From NCBI RefSeq assembly GCF_020164555.1, contig NZ_JAIQZB010000009.1, positions 116,912-180,911 of the forward strand: a stretch of 64,000 bases of DNA. Reading direction: 5' to 3'. This DNA is from Salegentibacter lacus. GTDB taxonomy: Bacteria > Bacteroidota > Bacteroidia > Flavobacteriales > Flavobacteriaceae. Both the position numbers and the translations under genes were made by a program. How positions within the stretch are numbered: the first letter of the stretch is position 1; each line of letters begins with the position of its first letter. The notes under the pieces were generated by a model. That model was not told the origin of the DNA. It did not search any database and worked only from the letters and a program-made list of their open reading frames with translations. Below are positions 9,757 through 19,320 of this stretch, in pieces.

Positions 9757-9768
9757 AAAATTAAGAAA

Positions 9769-11418
9769 ATGAGAAAAAATATAATTTATTTTTGGATGAT
9801 TTGTGCGACTTCTCTATTCGCATTATCAGCTTGTCAGAAGGATTTTTTGGAGGAGGAAAACAGGAGTGCATTGGATTCCGAAACCATTTTTGCTGATCCT
9901 GAATCTTTTAATTTATTAGTTGCTAATGTCTATGAAGCTATGCGCCCTGCTACGGGTGCTTATGACCGAGGCCCTGAGAACATCGGTTTTCATGACCTTA
10001 ATTTTACGGGTACCGATATCTTTACAAGACAAACTGCTATATTGGGTACGGATGAATTAAATGATTATGTGAATTTAAATCCAGTTAACCCTGCTCTTGA
10101 ACAAAATTGGAAGAATTATTATGCAGTTATAGCAGCTGCCAATTCAGCGATAGACCGTTCTGAAGAAATCACAAACCTTTCAGAGGAAACAAGGAGTATT
10201 GGAATTGGGGAGGTTAAATTTATGAGAGCTTACGCTTACTTTCATCTTGTAGAACAATTTGGAGATGTACCTCTGGTTCTTAATGAGATTAGAGGTGCCC
10301 AAACAGACTTTTCCAGAGCGCCTGAAGTGGAGGTTTATATGCAAATCACTCAAGACTTGAACGATGCTTTAGCTGTTGTAGATGAAAACCCAGAACAATA
10401 TGGAAAAGTATCAAAGGATGCTGTTAGACATCTTAAAGCACTCGTTTTACTTACAAGAGGGTATAAAAGCTTTGCAGGGTCCGGGGACTTTGAGGAGGCC
10501 GCTTCCCTTGCTGAAGTTGTTATTGATAATCATTCTCTTGTTTCCGAATTTGAAAATCTGTTTGCGTTAGAAAATCAAAGAAATTCTGAAATTATTTGGT
10601 CCATACTGTATGGATCAAATCCAGTCACTCAAGGAATAGGAAATAATAGACATCAATTATTCAAATTTGCATATGATGTTTATCCGGGAATGACCAGGTC
10701 TACGAACCTGCACAGAGGAATCGGACCGGCCCCAACGCCTTTCTTCTATTCACTTTTCGAAGAGAACGATGAGCGGGACGAAGCTACATTTAGAAGAGTT
10801 ATTTATGCGGAATTAGATTATTTGGATGCCGAGGAAAACGTTGTTATTGCTGCGGGAGATACTGCAATCTATTTTCCTGAAAGACAATGGTCCGATGCTG
10901 AGAAAGAAGCAGTGCCTTATCAAGTAATAAATCCTGATGAGTATTTCGTAAATGATGGAATAACCCAGGTACATTTCCCCATGTTTAAAAAGTTTGATGA
11001 TCCTGGAGTTCCTTATACCACTGGGGGGCAAGCTTTTCTTGGCGAACGGGATGCTGTTATCTTCCGCTCTGGGGGAACCAGGTTGATAGCTGCCGAAGCC
11101 TATTTCATGGCTGGTAATCCTGACGAGGCGGCCAATCATCTTAATGCAATTAGATCCCGTGCTGGAATTACAACTTTACTGGAAGCAGGTGATGTTGATA
11201 TTGACCTTATTTTGAACGAAAGAGCTAAAGAACTGGCAGGGGAAACCAGTAGATGGATGACCCTTAAAAGAACAGAGAATTTAATAGAAAGAGTGCTGAC
11301 TTACAATCCTCATGCTGCCCTTAATAATGCCATTACAGAAAAGCACTTGGTAAGACCAATTCCACAAAGTGAAATACAAGTCACAGAGGGACAAATTGAG
11401 CAAAACCCGGGGTATTAA
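9769..11418 (+). CDS. SusD/RagB-family glycan-binding lipoprotein
   Basis: SusD-like proteins sit on the outer leaflet and form the substrate lid over SusC. The signal peptide ends in a lipobox (FALSACQK), so the mature protein is lipidated. Family hallmarks are present: a TPR-like N-terminal part (AAANSAIDRSEEI, EVKFMRAYAYFHLVEQFGDVPLV) and a C-terminal RagB part (INAIRSRAGI-like phrase NAIRSRAGITTLL, NERAKELAGETSRW). The 549-residue length is normal. The gene is coupled to susC (12-base gap) and followed by a terminator, so the pair may form a separately terminated unit. Confidence 0.96.
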   Translation: MRKNIIYFWMICATSLFALSACQKDFLEEENRSALDSETIFADPESFNLLVANVYEAMRPATGAYDRGPENIGFHDLNFTGTDIFTRQTAILGTDELNDYVNLNPVNPALEQNWKNYYAVIAAANSAIDRSEEITNLSEETRSIGIGEVKFMRAYAYFHLVEQFGDVPLVLNEIRGAQTDFSRAPEVEVYMQITQDLNDALAVVDENPEQYGKVSKDAVRHLKALVLLTRGYKSFAGSGDFEEAASLAEVVIDNHSLVSEFENLFALENQRNSEIIWSILYGSNPVTQGIGNNRHQLFKFAYDVYPGMTRSTNLHRGIGPAPTPFFYSLFEENDERDEATFRRVIYAELDYLDAEENVVIAAGDTAIYFPERQWSDAEKEAVPYQVINPDEYFVNDGITQVHFPMFKKFDDPGVPYTTGGQAFLGERDAVIFRSGGTRLIAAEAYFMAGNPDEAANHLNAIRSRAGITTLLEAGDVDIDLILNERAKELAGETSRWMTLKRTENLIERVLTYNPHAALNNAITEKHLVRPIPQSEIQVTEGQIEQNPGY

Positions 11419-11438
11419 AATTTAAGTTTGGTTAGCTA

Positions 11439-11470
11439 ACAAGACCCGGCAAAAGAAGACCGGGTTTTGT
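11439..11470 (+). terminator. Terminator after susD
   Basis: An 11-bp stem (ACAAGACCCGG with CCGGGTTTTGT, one G-T pair) is followed by T-rich sequence. It is a good Rho-independent terminator separating susCD from the enzyme genes. A perfect 10-bp palindrome GTTAGCTAAC lies just before it (11431-11440). Confidence 0.75.
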
Positions 11471-11564
11471 TTAACCAGAACAAGCAATTGAAGAGCAATT
11501 TTAAGCTTTTTCTCAGTAAAATAAGCTTCACGAAATATTTTTTCTTAATTACCAACAAAGTATC

Positions 11565-13355
11565 ATGAAAAAAATCTCCCGCAATACATTTTTAAAACAA
11601 ACTCTGGGGGCTAGTGCTCTAACCATGGTTTCTCCTTATGATCTGTTCGCCAGTATTGATAGGAATCCTGCTGTAGGCTTTTCTTCCAGTGATGAACTTT
11701 ACAATCAGTTAGTATCAGCAAACGACAGTAGTGTAAAGGAAATCAAGCATTCTCTTAGTGCAGATATAGAATTTCTTAGGAGAGATTTAGGTTATGATTT
11801 CGCTATTTTGTCTGCATCCTATAATGAGCCTAAATCTCAGTTTCATTTGGATGATGAATTGACACAAATAATGAATAAAATCATCGAATTTCTGCTGGAG
11901 GTACAATGGCCGGATGGAACTCTTGATTTTGGTAATCTTGGTTCGCCGCCTGATACTGCTTTTATTTTAGAACCCTTATGTGCGGGAACTTCGATCTTAT
12001 TGAAGAATGACAAATCCGAACTCAGAGAATTAAAAGCTAAGACCAAAGAATTTATCACCAAATCCGGAGATGCGCTCTCCGTTGGTGGAGTTCATACCCC
12101 TAACCATAGATGGGTGGTCTCGGCAGCACTAGCAAGGATTAATGCCCTTTATCCAGATGAGAAGTATACTAAACGAATAGAAGACTGGCTCGGGGAAGGA
12201 GTATTCATAGATAGTGACGGACATTACCAGGAGAGAAGCAGGAATTATTCGGAAGTCATCAACAGAGCTTTTATTACTATGTCGAGGCATCTCGAAATGC
12301 CAGAGCTATTAGAGCCGGTGAGGAAAAATCTTGAGATGACCTATTACTATTTAGAACCGAATGGGGATTTAGTAACAGTTGATTCTAGAAGGCAAGACCA
12401 ATTCTCCTCAAAAGACATCTTAGATTATTACCATCATTATCGTTATCTGGCCATAAAGGATAATAATGGAGAATTTGCCGCTATTACTAAGTATATAGAG
12501 AATTTAGTGGGGTTTGAAGATCGAATCTTAAATCATTCCTTATTTTATTTTATGGAAGAACCTTTATTGAGACAGGAACTTCCCAAACTGGATCCCCCTC
12601 CAATACATTATGAGAAATTTTTCGAGACTACCGATTTAGCCAGAATAAGACATGATGATACCACCGCCACTATCTTCGGTGGAGTAGACTGGCCATTAAT
12701 TATTGCATCGGGTAGATCAACTAGCCCTAATTTTTTCTCTTATAGAAAAGGGGAGGCAATTTTGAAATACATGAGGATGTCGGCCAACTTCTTTAGCACA
12801 GGATATTTCAGAAGTGAAGGATTGAGAAAGGAAGGTGATAATTACATCTTATCAAAAAAAATAGAGGTACCTTATTATCAACCTCTGCCGGAAGAAAAGA
12901 GGAGAGCTGACGGAGATTATGAGCTTTCCCGTAGTATTGATGGAAGATTTTGGAATAAAATGGACTTTGAGGACAGACCCCTTAGTAATGTAAAAACCTT
13001 GGAGTATGTGGTTACGGTGAAGAATAATGATGGAAAAGTAGATCTGCTATTTGAAGTAGGCGGGACAGATGATGTCAACGTTACCATCGAGCTTTGTTTT
13101 AAAGAAGGAGGAGAGCTTTCTGGTGTAACCAAAGCAAAGGATCAAACAGACAACAGTTTTCTTCAAAAAGGAATGGGTGAGTACCGGTATGGTAAGGATA
13201 TTATTGTTTTTGGTCCCGGTATAGTGGAACATGAAAGAGTTAATAACCTGGACGGAGAAATGTATACTTCTCACTTTGGGAGTTTAAGAACAGAGGGTGA
13301 ACATGTGTACCTTACCGGGAAAACTCCTTTCAGTCACAAAATAACACTTCAGTAA
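11565..13355 (+). CDS. Putative secreted lyase-like protein (alpha/alpha-toroid plus beta-sandwich type)
   Basis: I do not recognise a characterised family with certainty. The 596-residue protein starts with a Lys/Arg-containing signal region (KKISRNTFLKQTLGASALTM), so it is exported. Residues 60-330 are helix-rich with the conserved-looking phrase GGVHTPNHRWVVSAALA, then DGHYQERSRNYSEVINRA, which resembles the helical toroid of heparinase II/III-like and related polysaccharide lyases with a His/Asn-rich cleft. Residues 350-596 are strand-rich, as in the C-terminal sandwich of such lyases. The next gene overlaps by one base and a GH105 enzyme follows, which acts on the unsaturated uronates that lyases make. 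I infer an uronic-acid polysaccharide lyase or a close relative. Confidence 0.6.
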   Translation: MKKISRNTFLKQTLGASALTMVSPYDLFASIDRNPAVGFSSSDELYNQLVSANDSSVKEIKHSLSADIEFLRRDLGYDFAILSASYNEPKSQFHLDDELTQIMNKIIEFLLEVQWPDGTLDFGNLGSPPDTAFILEPLCAGTSILLKNDKSELRELKAKTKEFITKSGDALSVGGVHTPNHRWVVSAALARINALYPDEKYTKRIEDWLGEGVFIDSDGHYQERSRNYSEVINRAFITMSRHLEMPELLEPVRKNLEMTYYYLEPNGDLVTVDSRRQDQFSSKDILDYYHHYRYLAIKDNNGEFAAITKYIENLVGFEDRILNHSLFYFMEEPLLRQELPKLDPPPIHYEKFFETTDLARIRHDDTTATIFGGVDWPLIIASGRSTSPNFFSYRKGEAILKYMRMSANFFSTGYFRSEGLRKEGDNYILSKKIEVPYYQPLPEEKRRADGDYELSRSIDGRFWNKMDFEDRPLSNVKTLEYVVTVKNNDGKVDLLFEVGGTDDVNVTIELCFKEGGELSGVTKAKDQTDNSFLQKGMGEYRYGKDIIVFGPGIVEHERVNNLDGEMYTSHFGSLRTEGEHVYLTGKTPFSHKITLQ

Positions 13356-14704
13356 TGATTTTCTTGTACAAAAAGATGGCCTGGAACAAACCTATATATT
13401 CAGCACTTTTTAGTGCAATGCTTATTTCTGCTTCAACATTTTTTGTTTCCTGCCAATCGAGGCAGGGAAAATCAGAGGATGATGTCCAAAAGAAATTGGA
13501 AATCAGGTTGAAAAACTTGTCTCCCATTGCTTTGGAGGAAAAAGCGATAAGCATTCCACGTGATTCCCTACGTCAGATCGATAAGAGTAATGTCTATCCT
13601 TTGGTGCTTGGTGAGAAGGGAGATACGATTCCGGCACAACTGGATGATCTTGATGGGGATGGAGAATGGGATGAGTTGTTCTTCCTTTTAGACTTTGCTG
13701 CTAAAGAACAAACCAAAATATCTTTAGATTGGATCTCTGAGAAAATAGATTTTCAGAAGCGCACGAATATAAGATTTGGTGTTCGGGACTCTCTTGACAG
13801 CCAGGTGAAGCCTGCTAGCAGTGACACTTTCTATGCTGATGAACTTCCTGGCGTAATGGGCTATCAACCTTACCAAACAGATGGACCGTCCTGGGAAAAC
13901 GATAAGGTGGGTTTCCGGCACTATCTGGATGGAAGAAATTCTAAGGATGTTTTTGGAAAGAAAATATCTGCAATGTCACCTGATAGCGTTGGTATCAATA
14001 AAGAGGGTGTTACTGAGGATGACTACCATGTAATGGAAGATTGGGGAAGAGATATTCTCTCTGTTGGAAAATCCGTAGGAATAGGTGGTTTTGGATTAAA
14101 AATAGGAGATACACTTGCGAGAATAGGCGTAACTCAAGCCGATTCACTTAACAACGTGGACCAAACGAGATTTGAAATTTTATCTGACGGTCACATTAGA
14201 GCTTTGATGCAATACGAATATAAAAACTGGCAACCGGAAGCGTTTGAACGAAGTTACGAGGTAAATGAACTTTCATCGATCTGGCCCGGTATGTATGCTT
14301 TTAAAAATCAAGTAAGCTTTAACGGCTTAAAAGGAGATGAAATCGCTGTGGTGGGATTGGTGAATTCTAATACAGAAAAACCTTTGACCAGTCTTAAAGT
14401 AGGAGATTATACAGTGCTGTTCACTCATGATAAGCAGACGTATGATAAAGAATGGTATCTTGGACTGGCTTTACTTGTGCCCAATGAAATTTTTATCGGA
14501 TACTCGGAAGCTCCTAAAGAAGGCCGTTTTTCGCAGACTTATGTAGCCGAATTAGAATTGCAAGACACTAAACCTATCGAATATTTCGCGATAGCTGCCT
14601 GGGAGCTTTCTGATCCCGGTTTCGCAAAGGAATCATACTTCAAGGATTATCTTATTGGTTTAGCCAATCAACTAAGTGCTGAAATCGAATTCTCAGTTCA
14701 ATGA
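13355..14704 (+). CDS. DUF4861 family lipoprotein
   Basis: The protein (449 residues) fits the DUF4861 family seen in Bacteroidota polysaccharide loci, often beside GH105 or GH88 enzymes. A signal with lipobox (STFFVSCQS) indicates a lipoprotein. The early phrase DDLDGDGEWDELFFLLDF is typical of the family, and the strand-rich remainder suggests a beta-sandwich fold. The ATG overlaps the previous stop (TAATG), so it is translationally coupled to the lyase-like gene. Biochemical function is not established to my knowledge; a role in debranching or handling of uronate oligosaccharides is inference from context. Confidence 0.75.
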   Translation: MIFLYKKMAWNKPIYSALFSAMLISASTFFVSCQSRQGKSEDDVQKKLEIRLKNLSPIALEEKAISIPRDSLRQIDKSNVYPLVLGEKGDTIPAQLDDLDGDGEWDELFFLLDFAAKEQTKISLDWISEKIDFQKRTNIRFGVRDSLDSQVKPASSDTFYADELPGVMGYQPYQTDGPSWENDKVGFRHYLDGRNSKDVFGKKISAMSPDSVGINKEGVTEDDYHVMEDWGRDILSVGKSVGIGGFGLKIGDTLARIGVTQADSLNNVDQTRFEILSDGHIRALMQYEYKNWQPEAFERSYEVNELSSIWPGMYAFKNQVSFNGLKGDEIAVVGLVNSNTEKPLTSLKVGDYTVLFTHDKQTYDKEWYLGLALLVPNEIFIGYSEAPKEGRFSQTYVAELELQDTKPIEYFAIAAWELSDPGFAKESYFKDYLIGLANQLSAEIEFSVQ

Positions 14705-14739
14705 CCTTACTATAATCAACAACAATCTAATAACTGTAT

Positions 14740-16125
14740 ATGTTTTTTAATCAAAAAAGAAATACTTCAATTTTCCTTCTAGTAATGAAAGGAGTGGCCG
14801 TTCTGCTCTTGTGCATTTTCCCTGCGATGGCACCAGCGTACGGGCAGGAGAATGAAAAAATGACCGATTCCAACACTCCATTACACCTAATAAAACCAGG
14901 CTATCCAATTCCTTATGGAGAAGTTTCTAAAAGTTCTATTACCTCAGATCTGGAAAAAATTCATAGTTATCTGGATAGGGTGACTCCTTTTGAATTGAAA
15001 GACCAGAATGGACAGCTGGTTCGTGCAAAAAAAGCTGATGAAAATTCAGAATGGGAAAAAGGGGATTTTCGACTTTTTAGTTATGAATGGGGTGTCACTT
15101 ACGCAGGGATGTTATCTGCCTCAGAAGCAACAGGTGATCCAAAATTCAAGGAATATACCTTTAATAGATTAGCGGCCCTTGCTGAAGTTTCCCCCACATA
15201 TGCTAAGCAGTATAAAAAGGATCCTACAGCTAAAACACCTATTAAATCGGTTATACATCCGGAAGCGCTTGACGATGCCGGTTCCATTTCTTGGGCAATG
15301 ATTAAAGCTGATCATGCCGGATTGGATTCCTCTTTGGATGAGATGATTAATAACTTCAGCGAGTTTATTATGAAGGAGCAATATCGCCTTCAGGACGGAA
15401 CTTTTGCAAGGAAACGTCCTGTGCACAATACCGTTTGGCTAGACGATCTTTTTATGAGTGTGCCTGCACTTGCAAGAATGGGGAAAAAAACAGGTGACGA
15501 TCGGTATTTTGATGAAGCCGTGAAACAGGTCCTTCTTTTCGCAGAAAAAATGTATAATTCACAAAAAAATATTTTCATGCATGGATGGGTACAAGGTACG
15601 GAAACCTATCCTCAGTTCCATTGGGCAAGGGCCAATGGCTGGGCAATTATGGCTATAGTTGAATTATTAGACGTCCTGCCTAAAGATCATACAGGGAGAG
15701 CAGAGGTCCTGAAACTTTTTAAAGATCATTCAGTAGGTCTTGTGAAATATCAGTCAGGAAAGGGTTTTTGGCACCAGTTAGTTGATAAAAATGATTCTTA
15801 TTTAGAAACCTCGGCAACGGCCATTTTTACTTATGCTTTTGCTAAAGGAATTAACAAGGGATGGTTGGATCATAGGGTTTTTGGGCCCGTGACCCTTTTA
15901 GGTTGGTCAGCTGTGTCTACACAAATTAATGATACTGGACAAGTAGAGGGCACTTGTGTTGGTACGGGCATGGCTTTTGACCCTGCTTTTTACTACTACA
16001 GGCCTCAGAGCCCATACGCTGCTCATGGATATGGTCCCACCATTTTGGCAGGTGCAGAAGTAATAAAATTGCTCGATCATTATGAGTACGAAATAGAGGA
16101 AACTGCTGTTCAGTTTTTCGACTAG
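14740..16125 (+). CDS. GH105-family unsaturated glucuronyl/rhamnogalacturonyl hydrolase
   Basis: GH105 and GH88 enzymes remove the 4,5-unsaturated uronic acid left at the non-reducing end after lyase cleavage. The protein (461 residues) has a signal peptide ending near AYGQ, then an alpha/alpha toroid. HNTVWLDDLFMSVPALARMG carries the aspartate expected to be catalytic, and WARANGWAIMAIVELLDVLP and the C-terminal GTGMAFDPAFYYYRP are family signatures. It lies 35 bases after the DUF4861 gene in the same direction. GH105 is preferred over GH88 by overall pattern, but the sugar preference (rhamnogalacturonan, ulvan, other) cannot be decided. Confidence 0.9.
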   Translation: MFFNQKRNTSIFLLVMKGVAVLLLCIFPAMAPAYGQENEKMTDSNTPLHLIKPGYPIPYGEVSKSSITSDLEKIHSYLDRVTPFELKDQNGQLVRAKKADENSEWEKGDFRLFSYEWGVTYAGMLSASEATGDPKFKEYTFNRLAALAEVSPTYAKQYKKDPTAKTPIKSVIHPEALDDAGSISWAMIKADHAGLDSSLDEMINNFSEFIMKEQYRLQDGTFARKRPVHNTVWLDDLFMSVPALARMGKKTGDDRYFDEAVKQVLLFAEKMYNSQKNIFMHGWVQGTETYPQFHWARANGWAIMAIVELLDVLPKDHTGRAEVLKLFKDHSVGLVKYQSGKGFWHQLVDKNDSYLETSATAIFTYAFAKGINKGWLDHRVFGPVTLLGWSAVSTQINDTGQVEGTCVGTGMAFDPAFYYYRPQSPYAAHGYGPTILAGAEVIKLLDHYEYEIEETAVQFFD

Positions 16126-16222
16126 AAATTTGATTAATCTTTGATTTTGTTAATTACAATTAAATGAATAAAACGATAAAACTTTCAAATTTTGAGTTTT
16201 ATAAAACATAGAAATTTCTTTT

Positions 16223-18151
16223 ATGAAGTGCTTGCGATTTATATTTTTTACTGTTTTGATTTTCGCATTTGGATCGTGCGAAAAAAAGGTTCACGAAAAA
16301 GAACAAATCAGGTTTGCAGTGATGGCAGATATTCATTTTCAGGATGTTTATGGAGAGTTACAAGATATAGAATACAAAGGCATTGAAAATAAAGGAAATA
16401 AAAAGTCAGCAATTGTAAGGTCTATGGCTGCTCAATTACACTCCACGAGATTATTTAATGAAAATTATTTTGCTTTTCTGTCGGCTTTGGATGATGTAGT
16501 TGAAAAAGGTATTAAATATGTTATTCTACCAGGGGATTTTAGTGATGATGGACAACCATTTAACGTGAGGGGCCTTAAACAAATATTAGACAAGTATTCT
16601 GAAGAAAAAGAAATAAATTTTTTTCTAACTACCGGGAATCATGATCCTGTCGGTCCTTTTTCTCAAAAAGCTGGAAAGGCAGACTTTCTGGGAGAGGGAG
16701 GTATGAACCAACCCATAATGAGTGAAAATAACTTATACTCTTCGAATTCAGATTTTGAGCACGAACCGTTAATCTCTGAAGATATTCGAAAAATGGGGTA
16801 TAAAGGAATAACTACAACCCTAAGTGCCTACGGGTTTTCACCAAAAAGAGAGTATTTGTATTGGGAAACTCCCTTTTCCGAATATTCTTTGAACTCCTAC
16901 AGCTATAAAAAAGCAAAAAAAGCTGCTTCTTTAGATGAAAGAACTTATTCCATGCCGTCTGGGAGTTCGTTAATTCCCGATGTAAGTTATTTAGTAGAAC
17001 CTGTTGAAGGAGTTTGGTTATTGGCCATTGATGCAAATGTATATTTACCGAAAGCAAATAGAAATCGAAATAATAAAACTTCAGAAAATTACTCCGGATC
17101 CAGCATAGGATATAATAATGTTTTATCACACAAGAAACATCTCCTGCTGTGGGTAGGAAGAGTAACTCAAAGGGCCAAAAAGGAAAATAAAACTCTTATT
17201 GCTTTTAGTCACTATCCAATGGTGGATTTTAATAATAATGCTTCGCAAAAAATGGAAAGTTTTTTTGGTGAAGGAAAAATGCAGTTGCACCGGGTACCAA
17301 ATGAAGAAGTTGCTGAAGCCTTTGCAAATGCTGGGGTTAGGCTTCACATTGGAGGGCATATGCATATTAATAACACAGGAAAACGAACAACTAAAAAAGG
17401 AAACTCCATTGTGAATATTCAAACACCTTCTTTGGCAAGTTATATACCGGCCTATAAAATTCTTACTATTAAGGAAAATAAGGCTGTAGAAGTGGAAACG
17501 AAAATATTAGATTCAGTTCCTGGATTTAATGAGTTCTTCGAATTGTATAAACAGGAACATGATTTTTTGAAGGGGATTGGAACTGAAAATGTTTGGGATA
17601 AGGAAATCCTTTTATCTGATAGTTATATAACCTTTACAAAATGGCATTTGAAGGAGCTTACTAGATTAAGATTTATACCAGAAGATTGGCCTATAAAATT
17701 TCAAACTTTTTTTCCTGAACTTTCTGGCAAAGATTTATTGGTGTTTGCATTGATAAAGAGAAATATTTCTCTGAAGGAGTTTGTTGAGCTCAAAAAATTT
17801 TCCCAAACCTCTACTGAGCTTGAAAAAGCTACTAAAAAAGCAAAAGAAGAAATTAATCATATAGGTTTGGAATTTAAAGATCTGAACGAATGGAATGGCT
17901 TAGACTATATATATGATTTTTATCGGTTAAAAAATGCAGGCGAACTTGCGAAACAGGATATAGGAAGGGAAAGGATAATGCAATATAAACTTATTATTGA
18001 AGCATTTAAACAAAACAAGAATAAAAAGTCTGTTGATGATTTTGAGGCATTGGCATCTATTTTTGAAGCTTTTTTAGAAGGCTTACCTTCAGATCACTTT
18101 GAAGTGAATATAGAAACAGGAAGTATTAAAAATTTTAATTCACAAAATTAG
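16223..18151 (+). CDS. Calcineurin-like metallophosphoesterase lipoprotein
   Basis: A secreted lipoprotein (lipobox FAFGSCEK) with the complete metallophosphoesterase motif set in order: ADIHF, LPGDFSDDGQ, TTGNHDP, FSHYPM and GGHMHINNTGK. These bind the two catalytic metals, so phosphate-ester hydrolysis in the periplasm or at the surface is likely. The last 200 residues are helical and not assigned. At 642 residues it is longer than simple family members. It sits between GH105 and inositol oxygenase; with a PI-PLC-like gene nearby, an inositol-phosphate or sugar-phosphate substrate is a reasonable but unproven idea. Confidence 0.85.
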   Translation: MKCLRFIFFTVLIFAFGSCEKKVHEKEQIRFAVMADIHFQDVYGELQDIEYKGIENKGNKKSAIVRSMAAQLHSTRLFNENYFAFLSALDDVVEKGIKYVILPGDFSDDGQPFNVRGLKQILDKYSEEKEINFFLTTGNHDPVGPFSQKAGKADFLGEGGMNQPIMSENNLYSSNSDFEHEPLISEDIRKMGYKGITTTLSAYGFSPKREYLYWETPFSEYSLNSYSYKKAKKAASLDERTYSMPSGSSLIPDVSYLVEPVEGVWLLAIDANVYLPKANRNRNNKTSENYSGSSIGYNNVLSHKKHLLLWVGRVTQRAKKENKTLIAFSHYPMVDFNNNASQKMESFFGEGKMQLHRVPNEEVAEAFANAGVRLHIGGHMHINNTGKRTTKKGNSIVNIQTPSLASYIPAYKILTIKENKAVEVETKILDSVPGFNEFFELYKQEHDFLKGIGTENVWDKEILLSDSYITFTKWHLKELTRLRFIPEDWPIKFQTFFPELSGKDLLVFALIKRNISLKEFVELKKFSQTSTELEKATKKAKEEINHIGLEFKDLNEWNGLDYIYDFYRLKNAGELAKQDIGRERIMQYKLIIEAFKQNKNKKSVDDFEALASIFEAFLEGLPSDHFEVNIETGSIKNFNSQN

Positions 18152-18322
18152 ATATTTAATCATGAAAGTCTCTAATACGATGTTTTTAGTGTTTGAAAAA
18201 TAACCTTATAACACCCAATTGTAGTATATGAAATTTATAAACAATAAAGATAAGTCTAAAAATAACTACCGATTCGTCATCGAAGAATTGTTAAATTAAT
18301 TACTAATTAAAAATATATCATT

Positions 18323-19201
18323 ATGAAGTCTGAGTTTTCTAAAAAAGAAATTGCGCCCTTGAGAAGTATTGAAGATTGGGAAGATGATTTAATCGCCCGT
18401 TATCCAAATCCAAAATCAGCTACCAAAAAGAAAGAAGAATACCGAAACTATGAAGATTCCGAGAGAGTAAGTACGGTGAAAGAATTCTACCGGCTCAACC
18501 ACACTTACCAGACCTATGATTTTGTAGAAAGCAAAGAGAAAGAATTTTTGAAGTTTGATAAAAGGGAAATGTCTTTTTGGGATGCAATAGACTTTTTGAA
18601 TACCTTAGTTGATGATTCAGATCCTGACACCCATCTGGATCAGCTTCAACATCTATTACAGACCTCTGAAGCCATTAGAGCAGACGGACACCCCGATTGG
18701 TTTATTCTAACCGGTTTTATGCATGATTTAGGTAAGGTGTTGTGTTTATTTGGCGAACCGCAATGGGCTGTAGTAGGCGATACTTTTCCTGTGGGCTGTA
18801 GACATTCGGAAAAAATAGTTTATCCCGAATTTTTTGAAGCTAATCCCGACTCCAAAGATGAACGATTCAACAGTAAATACGGTGTGTATGAACCCAATTG
18901 TGGACTTGATAATGTAAAGATGTCCTGGGGTCATGATGAGTATCTTTACCACATGATGAAGGATTATCTTCCTGAACCCGCTCTCTACATGATTAGGTAT
19001 CACTCCTTTTATCCTCAACATAGAGATAATGCATATGATCATTTATTAAACGACCATGACCGTGAAATGTTTAAATGGGTTGATAAATTTAACCCCTACG
19101 ATCTCTATTCTAAAGTACCGGTACCACCAGATGCAAAAGCACTTCGCCCTTACTACGAAGATCTGGTTGCTAAATACCTGCCTGCTACTTTAAAATTTTG
19201 A
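18323..19201 (+). CDS. Inositol oxygenase (MIOX)
   Basis: MIOX is a di-iron oxygenase that converts myo-inositol to D-glucuronate. At 292 residues it has the normal length, and the family pattern is unmistakable: [23 protein letters not shown] N-terminus, [20 protein letters not shown] (HD-domain metal ligands), [48 protein letters not shown] and FNPYDLYSK. No signal peptide is present, so it acts in the cytoplasm on imported inositol. The next gene is an SSS symporter, a plausible importer. The enzyme is best known in eukaryotes and patchy in bacteria, consistent with horizontal spread; here it is inside a mobile element. Confidence 0.95.
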   Translation: MKSEFSKKEIAPLRSIEDWEDDLIARYPNPKSATKKKEEYRNYEDSERVSTVKEFYRLNHTYQTYDFVESKEKEFLKFDKREMSFWDAIDFLNTLVDDSDPDTHLDQLQHLLQTSEAIRADGHPDWFILTGFMHDLGKVLCLFGEPQWAVVGDTFPVGCRHSEKIVYPEFFEANPDSKDERFNSKYGVYEPNCGLDNVKMSWGHDEYLYHMMKDYLPEPALYMIRYHSFYPQHRDNAYDHLLNDHDREMFKWVDKFNPYDLYSKVPVPPDAKALRPYYEDLVAKYLPATLKF

Positions 19202-19320
19202 ATATTTTTCAGAAAAAGGAGTAGACTTACTTTATATTCACGTTTTTATAAAAACCCAAATTTATTTAATTTGAAAAAAATTATATTATATTTCGTTCCA
19301 TTCTATAGTTTTCTTCCAAG

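Noticed and set aside
11565..13355. Firm assignment to heparinase II/III
   Set aside because: Only general layout and one His/Asn phrase agree; diagnostic motifs could not be confirmed by eye.
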